The notes beneath the pieces are model-generated. The model was not told the origin of the DNA. It saw nothing but the letters and a program-made list of their open reading frames with translations, and ran no database searches. Made by a program: the position numbers and the translations under genes. This document shows, piece after piece, positions 35,329-43,475 of a DNA stretch of 64,000 nucleotides (within the stretch, counting starts at the first letter, position 1; each line of letters opens with the position of its first letter). The DNA is from UBA5239 sp040394635 (lineage in GTDB: Bacteria > Verrucomicrobiota > Lentisphaeria > Victivallales > Victivallaceae), in assembly GCA_040394635.1 (NCBI GenBank), contig JBEBRW010000009.1, positions 54,034 through 118,033 on the forward strand, read 5' to 3'.

Positions 35329-38300
35329 TTATTGTTGTATTTTGTCTTTGGGAACCCAGCGTTCCAGTATCTTGTTCAATTTGCTCAGCTCGATCGGCTT
35401 GGACAAGTAATCGCTGAAGCCGTTTGCCAAAAACATTTCCTTCATCCCGCTGACCGCGTTGGCGGTCAGGGCCACGATCGGAAGGTCTTTGAAATAAGGA
35501 TCTTTGGCGCTCATTGCGCGGATTTGTTTCACGGCCTCCATGCCGTCCATTTCCGGCATCATGTGGTCCATGAAAACGATGTCATAGCGGGAGCCGCTTT
35601 CCAGTTTATCGATCGCCTCGGGCCCGCTCATGGCGGTGTCGGCGGAAATTCCGTAAAGCGCCAGCATCTTTTTGACGACCAGCAAATTGACCTTGATATC
35701 GTCCACCACCAGAATCTTCGCCTCGGGGGCATGCATCCTGATGATAGGTTCCTTTTTGATCTGGGACGGCTTGAACAAGCGGTCGGTTTTGACTTTTTCC
35801 GCCAGTTCGCGCCCGATCGTACCGGCTTTGCCGTCACGCTGCGGCAGCCGGACGGTGAAGACGGAGCCCTTCCCCTTTTCGCTTTCCACGGTGATTTCAC
35901 CGCTCATCAAATGGATCAGGTGCTGGGTAATGCTCATGCCAAGGCCGGTGCCCTCAACCACCTTGTTGGATTGCGGGATAAAACGGGAATACTCGTCAAA
36001 CAGCCTCTGGGTCTGCTCAAGCGTCATCCCCCAGCCCGTATCGCTCACGCGAAACACAACCGTCACGTCGGACGGATCGTCACTCTTGCCCGGTTCAAGG
36101 GAAATCTTCAGCTCCACCGTGCCTTTGTCCGTATATTTGAACGCGTTGGAGAGAATATTGTTCAGAATCTGCTTGATCCGCAATTCGTCACCGACCAGGC
36201 GGGACGGCATATTTTCGTCAACCCCGATCTTGAAATCAATGGGCTTTGTGTCGATGCGCATGATATTGAGCTGTACGGTGTCGCAGAGCATGCTTGGGAA
36301 ATCATATTCTTCAGGCGTGATTTCCATCTTGCCGGCCTCGATTTTCGAGAGGTCGAGGATGTCATTGACGATTCGCAGCAGGAGATCGGCGGAGTCGTAA
36401 ATTTTGTTGAACGCATCCAATATATCCGGCGCCAGACTTTCACTCTGCCGCTGGACTTCGGAGATGCCCATGATCGCATTCATGGGCGTGCGGATTTCAT
36501 GGCTCATTTTGGCCAGGAAGTTGCTCTTGGCGCGGTTCATCTGCTCCGCCTTCTGCCGTTCTTCGATTTCGGTCACGTCATTGGTAATGACGATGTAACC
36601 GTTTTCCCTGCCGGTCTGGTCGAAAAGGTAGTGGGCGTTGCCCCGGTAATAACGTTTGCTCGTATCGTGGTAAAACACGGCCGGCTCCCGATTCTGCTCC
36701 AAAGCGATGATCGGATCGTATTCGGAGTCGTGCGGATAGAGGCTCATGTCGTTGTAGGGCTTCCCGATCACCTCGTCCAGGGTCTTGCCGATGATGGCGA
36801 GAGTGTGGGAGTTCATATAAATGACATTGCGGTCCTTGTCGATGATGGAGAGAGGTTCCTTGATGCTGTCCTCGATGCTGTCGGCCATCTCGTCGAAGGA
36901 ATCGGCCAGCAACCCGAATTCGTCCTTGATGCCCGACCGCAGCCGGAACTGCCGCGATCCCGAGCGGAAGCGCAATATACCGTTCAGGATCAGCTTGAGA
37001 TTGCCCGTCAGATAAGAAGACAGCAGAATGGCGGTCAGAGTAACCAGTACGACCATGCCTATTGCAGTGCCGCCGAGCTGGAAGGTATTGTTCAGCAAAT
37101 TGGAGTCGATGGCTTTGTCGATCGTTACTTTGGTCTTCACGGCAGGCTCGATGAAGTCCTCGATCCCCGCGCCGATGGTGACAAAGGCGAATCCGCGGTG
37201 GTTGCCCCGTACGTCCGGATGGTATTGTCCGGTATAATAGGGAATCGCGCCGGCGGTGGTCGGCTTGTAAAGTCCGCTCCATAGAATATAGAACGAGCCC
37301 GATCCGCCGTTTTCGGTGAGGTCCATCCAGCCCGTGCATTGCGGAGCGTTGTTGAGATACCGTCCGTCGAGGGCGACGAAACCCGCCCTGGTCAGCGCGG
37401 CGGCGGGCGTCTTGTCGCGCGACTGGTAATCGAGAATGGGTTTCCCGGCGGCATTCTTTACGGGATTGCCCTCTTTGTCTCTCAGTACCCTTTCGCCGAA
37501 CTGCGGCAGGATCTCCCGGTTGTCGACGTTTTCTTTCAAAAACTGGCCCCAGCTCATACCGGCGGGTTGGTCACTGAGCTTGTTCCACGAGGGGTTGGCG
37601 GCGAGCCATTCGGCCCCGCCGGCGGCATTCCAGTAAAAATACGGAGTGTCTTTCGCAAGTTGTTTTTTGCCTTCGGCGTCGAGGATGGGGATGGTCCGGA
37701 ATTTCCCCGGTTCGTATTCCTCTTTCTTGAACCCGCCATTAACATAATCCCGTTCAAGCGCGACGGTTCCCTCCAGCCACGGCACCTGCGGTTCGCCCGT
37801 CAACGGGTTGTAACCGACGATGGAGTGATGCCGGGGATGGCAGATGCTGCGGCATTTGTAGTCCCAGATAAAGGCATAATTACCGTCATAGGCGTTGGGC
37901 AAATGGGTATAGCGTTCGCTCATCGGGGTAATATAGTCGACAAATTCCATGATGTGGTCATGGTTCAGTGCAAAGGTGACATATCCGATGATGTTGTCAT
38001 CGTCGTCTCCCACCGGCGCCGCCCAGCGCACGATTCCCTCAAAACGCTGGCCATGGGGGTTTTCCTGCCCGGAGTAGGCCTGCTTTTTGGCCTCCTCAAG
38101 AAACTGGTCGGGGGGGAGGGCGGCGATCTTCTGAAGTTGATCATAATTCGGATGGGTTTTCGGAACGTTGTTTTTCAACACGCCCGGCGTGTACATCCCG
38201 ATATAATTCGTGCCGACATAGGCCCCGATGACGTCCGAAACGTAAATATCCCTGGTGCCGTCCTTGTGTATTTTGAGTTTTTTCAGCTCTTCAAAATAGG

Positions 38301-38994
38301 TCTCGGCCTTGACGTAGGTATTGGCTCTGTCGGAAACATTCACCAGGGCGGGATTCAGCGGATAGTGCTTTTTGCGCGAGTTCGGAGTCACATATTTATA
38401 CAGCTCCTGTCCGTTGGTGTCGATGAAGGTAATTTCATCATACAGCGGCACGAGCTCATGGTGCCTGGCGGTATACTCAGGATTCCTGTAGTTGAAGCCG
38501 CTACCGTACAGCACGTCGTCATTTTCCCGGTTAGTGGACTCTCCCTTGGCGTCGTCGTGAACGCAAGTGTTTTTCTCCACCCAGGACATGCCGTCCTCGG
38601 CAAGCACCCATTCGCCTTGTTTCGTCAGCAGTCCGTTGCTGGTTTCGCAGAAATTCTTGAAGGTTTTGTCGGAAGGTGTGATTCTTGCCAGCCTGAGAAT
38701 ATTCTGATCCTGCTGATAGAGAAAACGCGACACGTCGCTCGCCGTGTCCGTGGTCAGGCGCTCAATGCCTTCGCGGGCTCCGTCGTTGAGCGCTTTGGTG
38801 GAGTCGTCCACGGCGATATCGCGCAATTTATGCCCCATCGCGGTGATCTGCGTCAACGCGATGACGGTCAGGAGGACAATCGGGATAATCATGGCCCCGA
38901 AGAAAATAAGAATCAATTTGGGCCGTAAATTCAGATTGATCTGATTAAACAAATGCCCGAGTCTTTTTACCTTATCTGCAGACGTTTCAGTCAT
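35329..38994 (-). CDS. Membrane-bound hybrid sensor histidine kinase
   Basis: 1221 residues. Transmembrane helix about 27-50, then an unusually large extracytoplasmic region (51-640) with Cache-like elements (ITFIDTNGQELYKYVT; NYAFIWDYKCRSICHPRH, matching the Cache HP motif; FAFVTIGAGIEDF). Helix two is about 641-663, followed by a HAMP linker, a PAS domain (715-810), the dimerisation domain with phospho-acceptor H832 in SHEIRTPMNAI, the ATPase domain with NILSNAFKYT, DTGWGM and GTGLGM, and a receiver domain (about 1092-1215) with D1143 in FMDHMMPEMDG. It lacks an HPt domain. An HPt protein is encoded nearby at 41267, suggesting a phosphorelay. Confidence 0.95.
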   Translation of the reverse strand: MTETSADKVKRLGHLFNQINLNLRPKLILIFFGAMIIPIVLLTVIALTQITAMGHKLRDIAVDDSTKALNDGAREGIERLTTDTASDVSRFLYQQDQNILRLARITPSDKTFKNFCETSNGLLTKQGEWVLAEDGMSWVEKNTCVHDDAKGESTNRENDDVLYGSGFNYRNPEYTARHHELVPLYDEITFIDTNGQELYKYVTPNSRKKHYPLNPALVNVSDRANTYVKAETYFEELKKLKIHKDGTRDIYVSDVIGAYVGTNYIGMYTPGVLKNNVPKTHPNYDQLQKIAALPPDQFLEEAKKQAYSGQENPHGQRFEGIVRWAAPVGDDDDNIIGYVTFALNHDHIMEFVDYITPMSERYTHLPNAYDGNYAFIWDYKCRSICHPRHHSIVGYNPLTGEPQVPWLEGTVALERDYVNGGFKKEEYEPGKFRTIPILDAEGKKQLAKDTPYFYWNAAGGAEWLAANPSWNKLSDQPAGMSWGQFLKENVDNREILPQFGERVLRDKEGNPVKNAAGKPILDYQSRDKTPAAALTRAGFVALDGRYLNNAPQCTGWMDLTENGGSGSFYILWSGLYKPTTAGAIPYYTGQYHPDVRGNHRGFAFVTIGAGIEDFIEPAVKTKVTIDKAIDSNLLNNTFQLGGTAIGMVVLVTLTAILLSSYLTGNLKLILNGILRFRSGSRQFRLRSGIKDEFGLLADSFDEMADSIEDSIKEPLSIIDKDRNVIYMNSHTLAIIGKTLDEVIGKPYNDMSLYPHDSEYDPIIALEQNREPAVFYHDTSKRYYRGNAHYLFDQTGRENGYIVITNDVTEIEERQKAEQMNRAKSNFLAKMSHEIRTPMNAIMGISEVQRQSESLAPDILDAFNKIYDSADLLLRIVNDILDLSKIEAGKMEITPEEYDFPSMLCDTVQLNIMRIDTKPIDFKIGVDENMPSRLVGDELRIKQILNNILSNAFKYTDKGTVELKISLEPGKSDDPSDVTVVFRVSDTGWGMTLEQTQRLFDEYSRFIPQSNKVVEGTGLGMSITQHLIHLMSGEITVESEKGKGSVFTVRLPQRDGKAGTIGRELAEKVKTDRLFKPSQIKKEPIIRMHAPEAKILVVDDIKVNLLVVKKMLALYGISADTAMSGPEAIDKLESGSRYDIVFMDHMMPEMDGMEAVKQIRAMSAKDPYFKDLPIVALTANAVSGMKEMFLANGFSDYLSKPIELSKLNKILERWVPKDKIQQ

Positions 38995-39471
38995 TTAAGA
39001 CACCTTTATTCACTACTTATCAAGTCGACTTCTTACACAAAAACGTGGATAATTTAGCATTAATTTTATACTTTGCCAGTCGCTAAATTAAAATATTCCT
39101 TCAAAAACACATAAAAATTATTGTTTTTATTTTGAACTACCTTCTTGCTTTTGTTTCATTCTCAACTACCGGGAGAATCATCTTGAAATTAATCACGCTG
39201 CGAATGGCACTTTCCGCAAAACCGACTGACCCTACCCCGCCAGACAAACTGTTTGAATCAGCCCGAAAAACAGCGGAAAGTTATTAACAAATTCAACATT
39301 TTGTCAAATCCGACTTTGGGCGAAGTGCCAAGTTTTTCGATTTTTATAACTCAAACCGCACGATTTTTCTTGACAAAATGTACTTTCGCTATATCTTACT
39401 AAAATTACTTTATTCGGAAATATTTTACTGGAAAACAGGTTTCGATTTCCATTGATTTAATGATATGAGTT
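38995..39471 (+). promoter_or_regulatory. AT-rich regulatory gap between the histidine kinase and the response-regulator gene
   Basis: This divergent region holds no credible gene. A perfect 9-bp inverted repeat (TAATTTAGC at 39050-39058, GCTAAATTA at 39082-39090, 23-nt spacer) lies 56 bp upstream of the kinase start and could be an operator or leader hairpin. A plausible promoter toward the response regulator is TTGACA at 39370-39375 with TATCTT at 39392-39397 (16-bp spacer). The middle (39100-39360) shows nothing further. Confidence 0.55.
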
Positions 39472-39510
39472 TTGATTGTCTTGAAATACGAAGCGGGTTT
39501 ATGTGCAAAA

Positions 39511-39696
39511 ATGATTGATTTTCGTCATAGTTGGAGTTGCGTCCTTCTCATTTTCTGTTTTTGCTGTTGTCTTGCGGCTGAAAGTTTTCCGGGTATCCTG
39601 CGTAAGCCTGTTACCCTGGGAAAAGTGCGTGAGACAATCAGTTTGAACGATAAAAACCATATCGCATGCAATGCGGAAAACCAAATGGATATTTGA
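39511..39696 (+). CDS. Possible small Cys-rich exported peptide
   Basis: A 61-codon frame from the ATG at 39511 (open from a TTG at 39472) encodes MIDFRHSWSCVLLIFCFCCC followed by LAAESFPGILRKPV and a polar tail. The N-terminus looks like a signal peptide with an unusual Cys cluster. Its stop is 3 bp before the response-regulator ATG, which itself has a weak ribosome-binding site, so coupling is possible. No Shine-Dalgarno precedes the ATG and no family is recognised. It may be a real leader peptide or chance. Confidence 0.35.
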   Translation: MIDFRHSWSCVLLIFCFCCCLAAESFPGILRKPVTLGKVRETISLNDKNHIACNAENQMDI

Positions 39697-39699
39697 TTT

Positions 39700-41277
39700 A
39701 TGGAAACTATTAAAATTCTGGCTGTCGACGATGTACCGGCCAACCTGATGATTATCAAAAGCTGCCTCAGGCGTAAAGATTTTGAACTGACAACATGCTT
39801 CAATGCGCTTGACGCATTGGAGGAATTCAAGAAAAACCATTTTGATGTTCTTTTGCTGGACGTCATCATGCCCGGAATCGACGGTTTTGAATTGCGCAAG
39901 ATGATTCGGGAGCTCGACAAGGACCGCCCGATCATCTTTCTGACGGCCATGGTGGACGACGGCAAGATGACCATGCTCAATCAAATCGCCTGGGACCCCA
40001 ATACGCACTACCTGAACAAAGTCATCGATAAAGAGGTCCTGATTCAGAAAATCAACGAAGTTGTCGAGGCATACCGTCTTCGCCAACTCGACCACCAATA
40101 CAGCAGCAAGCTGGAAACCGAGCTGAAGCTGGCCGGCAATATCCAGAAAATATTGCTGCCGAACTGGTGCACCCTGACCCAGGACATGATCGCCACCGCG
40201 CTTTATCAGCCTGCCGTGCAGACCTCCGGGGATATTTTCGAGATCATTCATCTGGAAAAAAGCCGTTACCTCCTGTTCGTCGGCGATATCGCCGGACATG
40301 GTATTTCAGCGACCCTTTATATGACCGCAGTACTGGCGTTTTTGAAGGAAAAAGCCAGGGAGCAGGATTTTTCCGTCGACCGGCTGCTCAACGAAATCAA
40401 CCGTTTTTTCTGCCATGAACTGCATTGCAGTACCAATATGACCGCGGTGGCGGCATTGATTGACTTTGAAACCCGCCGGCTTACCGTTCACAATGCCGGA
40501 CATCCGCCGCTGATCATCTGCTCTCCGTCCCAGAAAAAAGCCACTCGTGTATCTTCCTCCCAAAGCGGGGCGCCGCTGGGCCAGAGTGAAAACAGTTACC
40601 TCGCCTCGGACAATTATGAGTTGGACTTTGAGGACGACACGATCTTCCTGGCTTATACCGACGGCTTGCTGGATACCGTCAATAACGAAGGTTCCCCCAT
40701 GGACATGGATGAAGTACTGGAATTATTGCCGGAGCTCACGGCCGCTTCCGGTACCCCCATTCTGCCCTTCCAGATCAAAAGCGCCATGGAACAGATGGGT
40801 TACAATGTCTCTCCGGACAGTTTCACCATCGTCGCAGTCCAGAAGCGGTGCTTCGGCCCCGGTTTTCTCGAAAAACTGTTACCGGCTGATTTGGACAATG
40901 CCGCCTCGGTCGTTGCCGAATTCTCCTCTCTGGCAAACAGTCCGCCACAGGCGGCTCAAATCGAATCATGCATTCATGAATATCTGAAGAATGCCGGCGT
41001 TCGCGGAGGAAACGATTCATCCAAGTTACAGGCTCTGGATGTGATTTATCTGAGCATCGAAAAACAGGATGGCAGTTTCCTTATTCGCGGCATTGACCGT
41101 GGCCCGGCCTGGGATTTTACGAAAACAGCGGCGACGGAAGCCACCGAAAATATTCCGATACTTCCCGGATACGACATGCAGACCCTGCAGAGCATCACCG
41201 AACACATCTCTTACAATCATTATTGCGGCTGGAATGAGATTTGTTTTTTATTAAAAGGACCTTCTGATGAGAAATGA
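39700..41277 (+). CDS. Response regulator with PP2C/SpoIIE phosphatase and degenerate RsbW-like ATPase domains
   Basis: 525 residues. The receiver domain (1-125) has D54 in LLLDVIMPGIDG and a conserved-lysine region NKV at about 106. A helical linker leads to a PP2C/RsbU phosphatase domain (about 165-380) with metal-binding aspartates in SGDIFEI (D178), GDIAGHG (D196) and YTDGLLD (D321), plus NAGHPPL. The last 130 residues resemble a histidine-kinase-like ATPase of the RsbW type (HEYLKNAGV for the N box, IDRGPAWDF for G1), somewhat degenerate. By analogy with RsbU, it should dephosphorylate an anti-anti-sigma protein, here under phosphorelay control. It overlaps the HPt gene by 11 bp. Confidence 0.88.
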   Translation: METIKILAVDDVPANLMIIKSCLRRKDFELTTCFNALDALEEFKKNHFDVLLLDVIMPGIDGFELRKMIRELDKDRPIIFLTAMVDDGKMTMLNQIAWDPNTHYLNKVIDKEVLIQKINEVVEAYRLRQLDHQYSSKLETELKLAGNIQKILLPNWCTLTQDMIATALYQPAVQTSGDIFEIIHLEKSRYLLFVGDIAGHGISATLYMTAVLAFLKEKAREQDFSVDRLLNEINRFFCHELHCSTNMTAVAALIDFETRRLTVHNAGHPPLIICSPSQKKATRVSSSQSGAPLGQSENSYLASDNYELDFEDDTIFLAYTDGLLDTVNNEGSPMDMDEVLELLPELTAASGTPILPFQIKSAMEQMGYNVSPDSFTIVAVQKRCFGPGFLEKLLPADLDNAASVVAEFSSLANSPPQAAQIESCIHEYLKNAGVRGGNDSSKLQALDVIYLSIEKQDGSFLIRGIDRGPAWDFTKTAATEATENIPILPGYDMQTLQSITEHISYNHYCGWNEICFLLKGPSDEK

Positions 41278-41587
41278 AATTGAAACTCACCTGAAAACGG
41301 TATTCGAACTTTCAGATGAGGATGTCGCTGAATTTTACGCCGCTTTTCTGGAATCCCTGGATGACTGTTGCCGGCAACTGGAAGAGGCCGGGGAGCCGCT
41401 CGACTTTGCTAAAGTCCGGGTTGCCTCGCATACCCTGATCGGCTTCACCGGCAATGCCGGAGCCGCCGAACTGCTGGAGGCGTCCCGGAAGCTGAACGCC
41501 GTCGCCAAAGCGGCCGATGCTGCTGCCTGCCGTGATCAAATCAACGAAATTCTGCGGCTTCGAAGCATCTGTCGTCAGGATACCTGA
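41267..41587 (+). CDS. HPt (histidine phosphotransfer) domain protein
   Basis: 106 residues, essentially one four-helix HPt domain. The phospho-acceptor is H55 in VASHTLIGFTGNAGAAELL, which matches the family pattern aHtLKGsagnlGa except that Ile replaces the usual Lys. It overlaps the 3' end of the response-regulator gene by 11 bp, so the two are translated together. It can supply the missing third step between the receiver of the hybrid kinase at 35329-38994 and the receiver of the PP2C protein. Confidence 0.88.
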   Translation: MRNEIETHLKTVFELSDEDVAEFYAAFLESLDDCCRQLEEAGEPLDFAKVRVASHTLIGFTGNAGAAELLEASRKLNAVAKAADAAACRDQINEILRLRSICRQDT

Positions 41588-41643
41588 CCAAAGGTTAAGG
41601 CGCACCAGATAGAGAAATGCCTGGCACATGAGTCACCGGAACT

Positions 41644-42486
41644 TCAGTTGAAGTCAATTTTCCGCTGCTTCTGGAACCAGTACCAAAAGGCCGACGGCGA
41701 GGAAAAGCCCAGTTCATTGGCGATTTCCTTCTGCTTGAGCCCGCGCTTGCGGGCTTCTTCGACAAAGTGCAGGCGAACTTCGTTGATATATTCGCCGATG
41801 GTTTTGCCGCATTGCTCCTTGAACTGCCGGGAAAGATGAAACCGGCTGTAGCCGCTGAGTTTCTCGAGGTTCTCGAGCGAACAATTGCGCCCGTTGGTGT
41901 TGCGGATGTAATTGCGCAAAAATACCGTGATGTCGCCGGTACTTTCGTCGGGGTAATCAACCATGCCAAATCGAAACATGGCAAATTCTTCAAGTACGAT
42001 ATCCAACGGCGGTTTCATCAACAGATTCTTAATACCGGAGGAGCATGATTGAATCTTTTCCAGTATTTTCCAGCGGCGGTGAAGCAGCAGATGAAGATCT
42101 TTGCTGAACGTCATATTGATTCCGGTCGGATGATATTGGCCGGCGCAGCCCACATAAGTGATGGAACCATATAAACGGTCATCATTGAAATGAATCCACA
42201 GATGAAGCAGGTCGCGGTCGTTTTTGCGGTAGCCGTAGCTGTGGATTTCCCATTTATTCAGAAGGAATGCCGTGCCGGGACGCGCGTGATATACCAAGCC
42301 GTTGAGCATAAACTGACTTTCGCCATGGATAATGAACAAAATTTCATGGTGCAGATGGCGGTCGGGGCAGAAGGAATCGTCGGCATGGACAATGGAAAAT
42401 TCTTCCGGACAACTGGTACTGACGATGTCCCGGGTACCTGCCAGCAAGATTTTTTGAATTTCGTTATGATCAATATTGGTTGCCAT
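41644..42486 (-). CDS. AraC-family transcriptional regulator
   Basis: 280 residues. The N-terminal cupin-type sensor (DRHLHHEILFIIHGESQFMLNGLVYHARPGTAFLLNKWEIHSYGYR) resembles AraC-type sugar-binding regions. The C-terminal DNA-binding domain is complete: NCSLENLEKLSGYSRFHLSRQFKEQCGKTIGEYINEVRLHFVEEARKRGLKQKEIANELGFSSPSAFWYWFQKQRKIDF. It is divergent from the sugar isomerase/epimerase gene at 42612, and a direct repeat in the gap is the likely binding site. Confidence 0.9.
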   Translation of the reverse strand: MATNIDHNEIQKILLAGTRDIVSTSCPEEFSIVHADDSFCPDRHLHHEILFIIHGESQFMLNGLVYHARPGTAFLLNKWEIHSYGYRKNDRDLLHLWIHFNDDRLYGSITYVGCAGQYHPTGINMTFSKDLHLLLHRRWKILEKIQSCSSGIKNLLMKPPLDIVLEEFAMFRFGMVDYPDESTGDITVFLRNYIRNTNGRNCSLENLEKLSGYSRFHLSRQFKEQCGKTIGEYINEVRLHFVEEARKRGLKQKEIANELGFSSPSAFWYWFQKQRKIDFN

Positions 42487-42494
42487 AGAAACAG

Positions 42495-42530
42495 CAAGAT
42501 CGAGATATTTTTTACAAGATCGAGATATTT
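42495..42530 (+). promoter_or_regulatory. AraC-type operator: 16-bp direct repeat, 20-bp period
   Basis: CAAGATCGAGATATTT occurs twice, perfectly, at 42495-42510 and 42515-42530. Two half-sites in direct orientation about two helical turns apart are the standard arrangement for AraC-family activators. The second copy touches the position where a -35 box would be for the TATAAT at 42551, which fits an activator-dependent promoter with no recognisable -35. Confidence 0.75.
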
Positions 42531-42550
42531 ATTTTTTTATTTTACCAGGA

Positions 42551-42556
42551 TATAAT
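42551..42556 (+). promoter_or_regulatory. -10 box of an activator-dependent promoter
   Basis: TATAAT at 42551-42556 reads toward the sugar isomerase gene. The -35 position (about 42528-42533) is a T/A run with no consensus and abuts the second AraC repeat, so activation is expected to need the regulator. Confidence 0.55.
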
Positions 42557-42611
42557 ATAATCAGTTATTATGCGAATGCAAGATATATGAACGAAAGAAA
42601 GGACCAGCAAG

Positions 42612-43349
42612 ATGAAAAACATGAAAATCGGTATCCAGCTTTACACAATCCGCGAGCCATTGAAACAGGATTTCAAGGGCGTTTTGCGAGAATTGGCCAA
42701 ACTCGGTTGTGACGGTGCGGAATTTGTGACCGACTATGGCGGCATGGAGCCGGATGAGCTGGCAGCTTTTGTCAACGAAATCGGCCTGAAGGCATGTGGA
42801 ATGCATGTCCGCGCCGCGGAATTCAGCGATAAGGCATTTGAGTACGCCAAAGCACTGAACTGCAGATATGTGACAATCAGCCGCAGCGGCAAATTCAGTG
42901 AAATTATTGATGATGTGGTAAGCCAGTGTACCGCCATCGGCAAGGCTGCGGCGGAACACGGCATACAATTCACCTATCATAACCATGCCCTCGAATTCGA
43001 AAAGATCAATGGCGAATACGCTCTGGATATCATTTTCAACCGAACCGATGCGAAGCAGGTACAATCCGAGCTGGATGTCTACTGGGTGACCAAGGGCGAA
43101 GAATGCCCGGTACGCTATATCAAAAAATACGCCGACCGCCTGCCGCAGCTCCACATGAAAGATATGGACAAAGAGGACGGTTCCTTCACCGAACTCGGTA
43201 ACGGCAGCATCGACCTGGCTGCCTGTGTGGAAGCCGCCCGCGACACCATCTGCGAATGGCTGATTTACGAACAGGACATCTGCAAGCGCCCGCAATTCGA
43301 AAGCGCGAAAATCAGTATTGAATATTTAAAGAAATTACTTGGCAGATAA
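42612..43349 (+). CDS. Sugar phosphate isomerase/epimerase-like TIM-barrel protein
   Basis: 245 residues of the xylose-isomerase-like/AP-endonuclease-2 superfamily: MKIGIQLYTIREPLKQDFKGVLRELAKLGCDGAEF at the start, then HGIQFTYHNHALEFEK, SELDVYWVTKGEECPVRYIKKYADRLPQLHMKDMDKEDGSFTELGNGSIDL and WLIYEQD. Metal-binding Glu/Asp/His residues occur at the barrel rim as in inosose dehydratases and tagatose/xylose epimerases. The exact substrate is unknown. Shine-Dalgarno AAAGGA. Controlled most likely by the divergent AraC regulator. Confidence 0.88.
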   Translation: MKNMKIGIQLYTIREPLKQDFKGVLRELAKLGCDGAEFVTDYGGMEPDELAAFVNEIGLKACGMHVRAAEFSDKAFEYAKALNCRYVTISRSGKFSEIIDDVVSQCTAIGKAAAEHGIQFTYHNHALEFEKINGEYALDIIFNRTDAKQVQSELDVYWVTKGEECPVRYIKKYADRLPQLHMKDMDKEDGSFTELGNGSIDLAACVEAARDTICEWLIYEQDICKRPQFESAKISIEYLKKLLGR

Positions 43350-43388
43350 GATGACGTCCGGTATGGATTTCTGCCATAAAATAAAAAA

Positions 43389-43405
43389 TACAAAATAATT
43401 TTGTA
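43389..43405 (+). promoter_or_regulatory. Perfect LacI-type operator O1 (17 bp)
   Basis: TACAAAAT-A-ATTTTGTA is a perfect palindrome with a single central base, lying just upstream of the -35 box of the LacI gene. An identical-arm copy lies downstream of the -10 box. Confidence 0.8.
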
Positions 43406-43413
43406 CAAAACTA

Positions 43414-43441
43414 TTGACAAATCACAAATTGCAGGTATAAT
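43414..43441 (+). promoter_or_regulatory. Sigma-70 type promoter of the module F LacI gene
   Basis: TTGACA at 43414-43419 and TATAAT at 43436-43441, 16-bp spacer. It is bracketed by two perfect operators. Confidence 0.8.
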
Positions 43442-43447
43442 TATTTA

Positions 43448-43464
43448 TACAAAATCATTTTGTA
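43448..43464 (+). promoter_or_regulatory. Perfect LacI-type operator O2 (17 bp)
   Basis: TACAAAAT-C-ATTTTGTA has the same 8-bp arms as the upstream operator and differs only in the central base. It covers the expected transcription start and ends just before the Shine-Dalgarno AAGGA. Centre-to-centre distance to the first copy is 59 bp. Confidence 0.8.
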
Positions 43465-43475
43465 AGGATTTTTTT

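Noticed and set aside
37812..37860. CRSICH in the kinase sensor as a haem c attachment motif
   Set aside because: The spacing is Cys-x3-Cys-His and not Cys-x2-Cys-His, and the stretch aligns with the ordinary Cache 'HP' motif, so haem binding is not supported.
35332..38928. Long plus-strand frames (650 and 529 codons) across the histidine kinase
   Set aside because: They mirror the kinase gene, whose domains are all clear on the minus strand. The translations are low-quality and arginine/histidine-rich.
43401..43475. Upstream extension of the module F LacI frame
   Set aside because: It would translate through the promoter and operators. The ATG at 43476 follows a good ribosome-binding site and starts a standard LacI helix-turn-helix.
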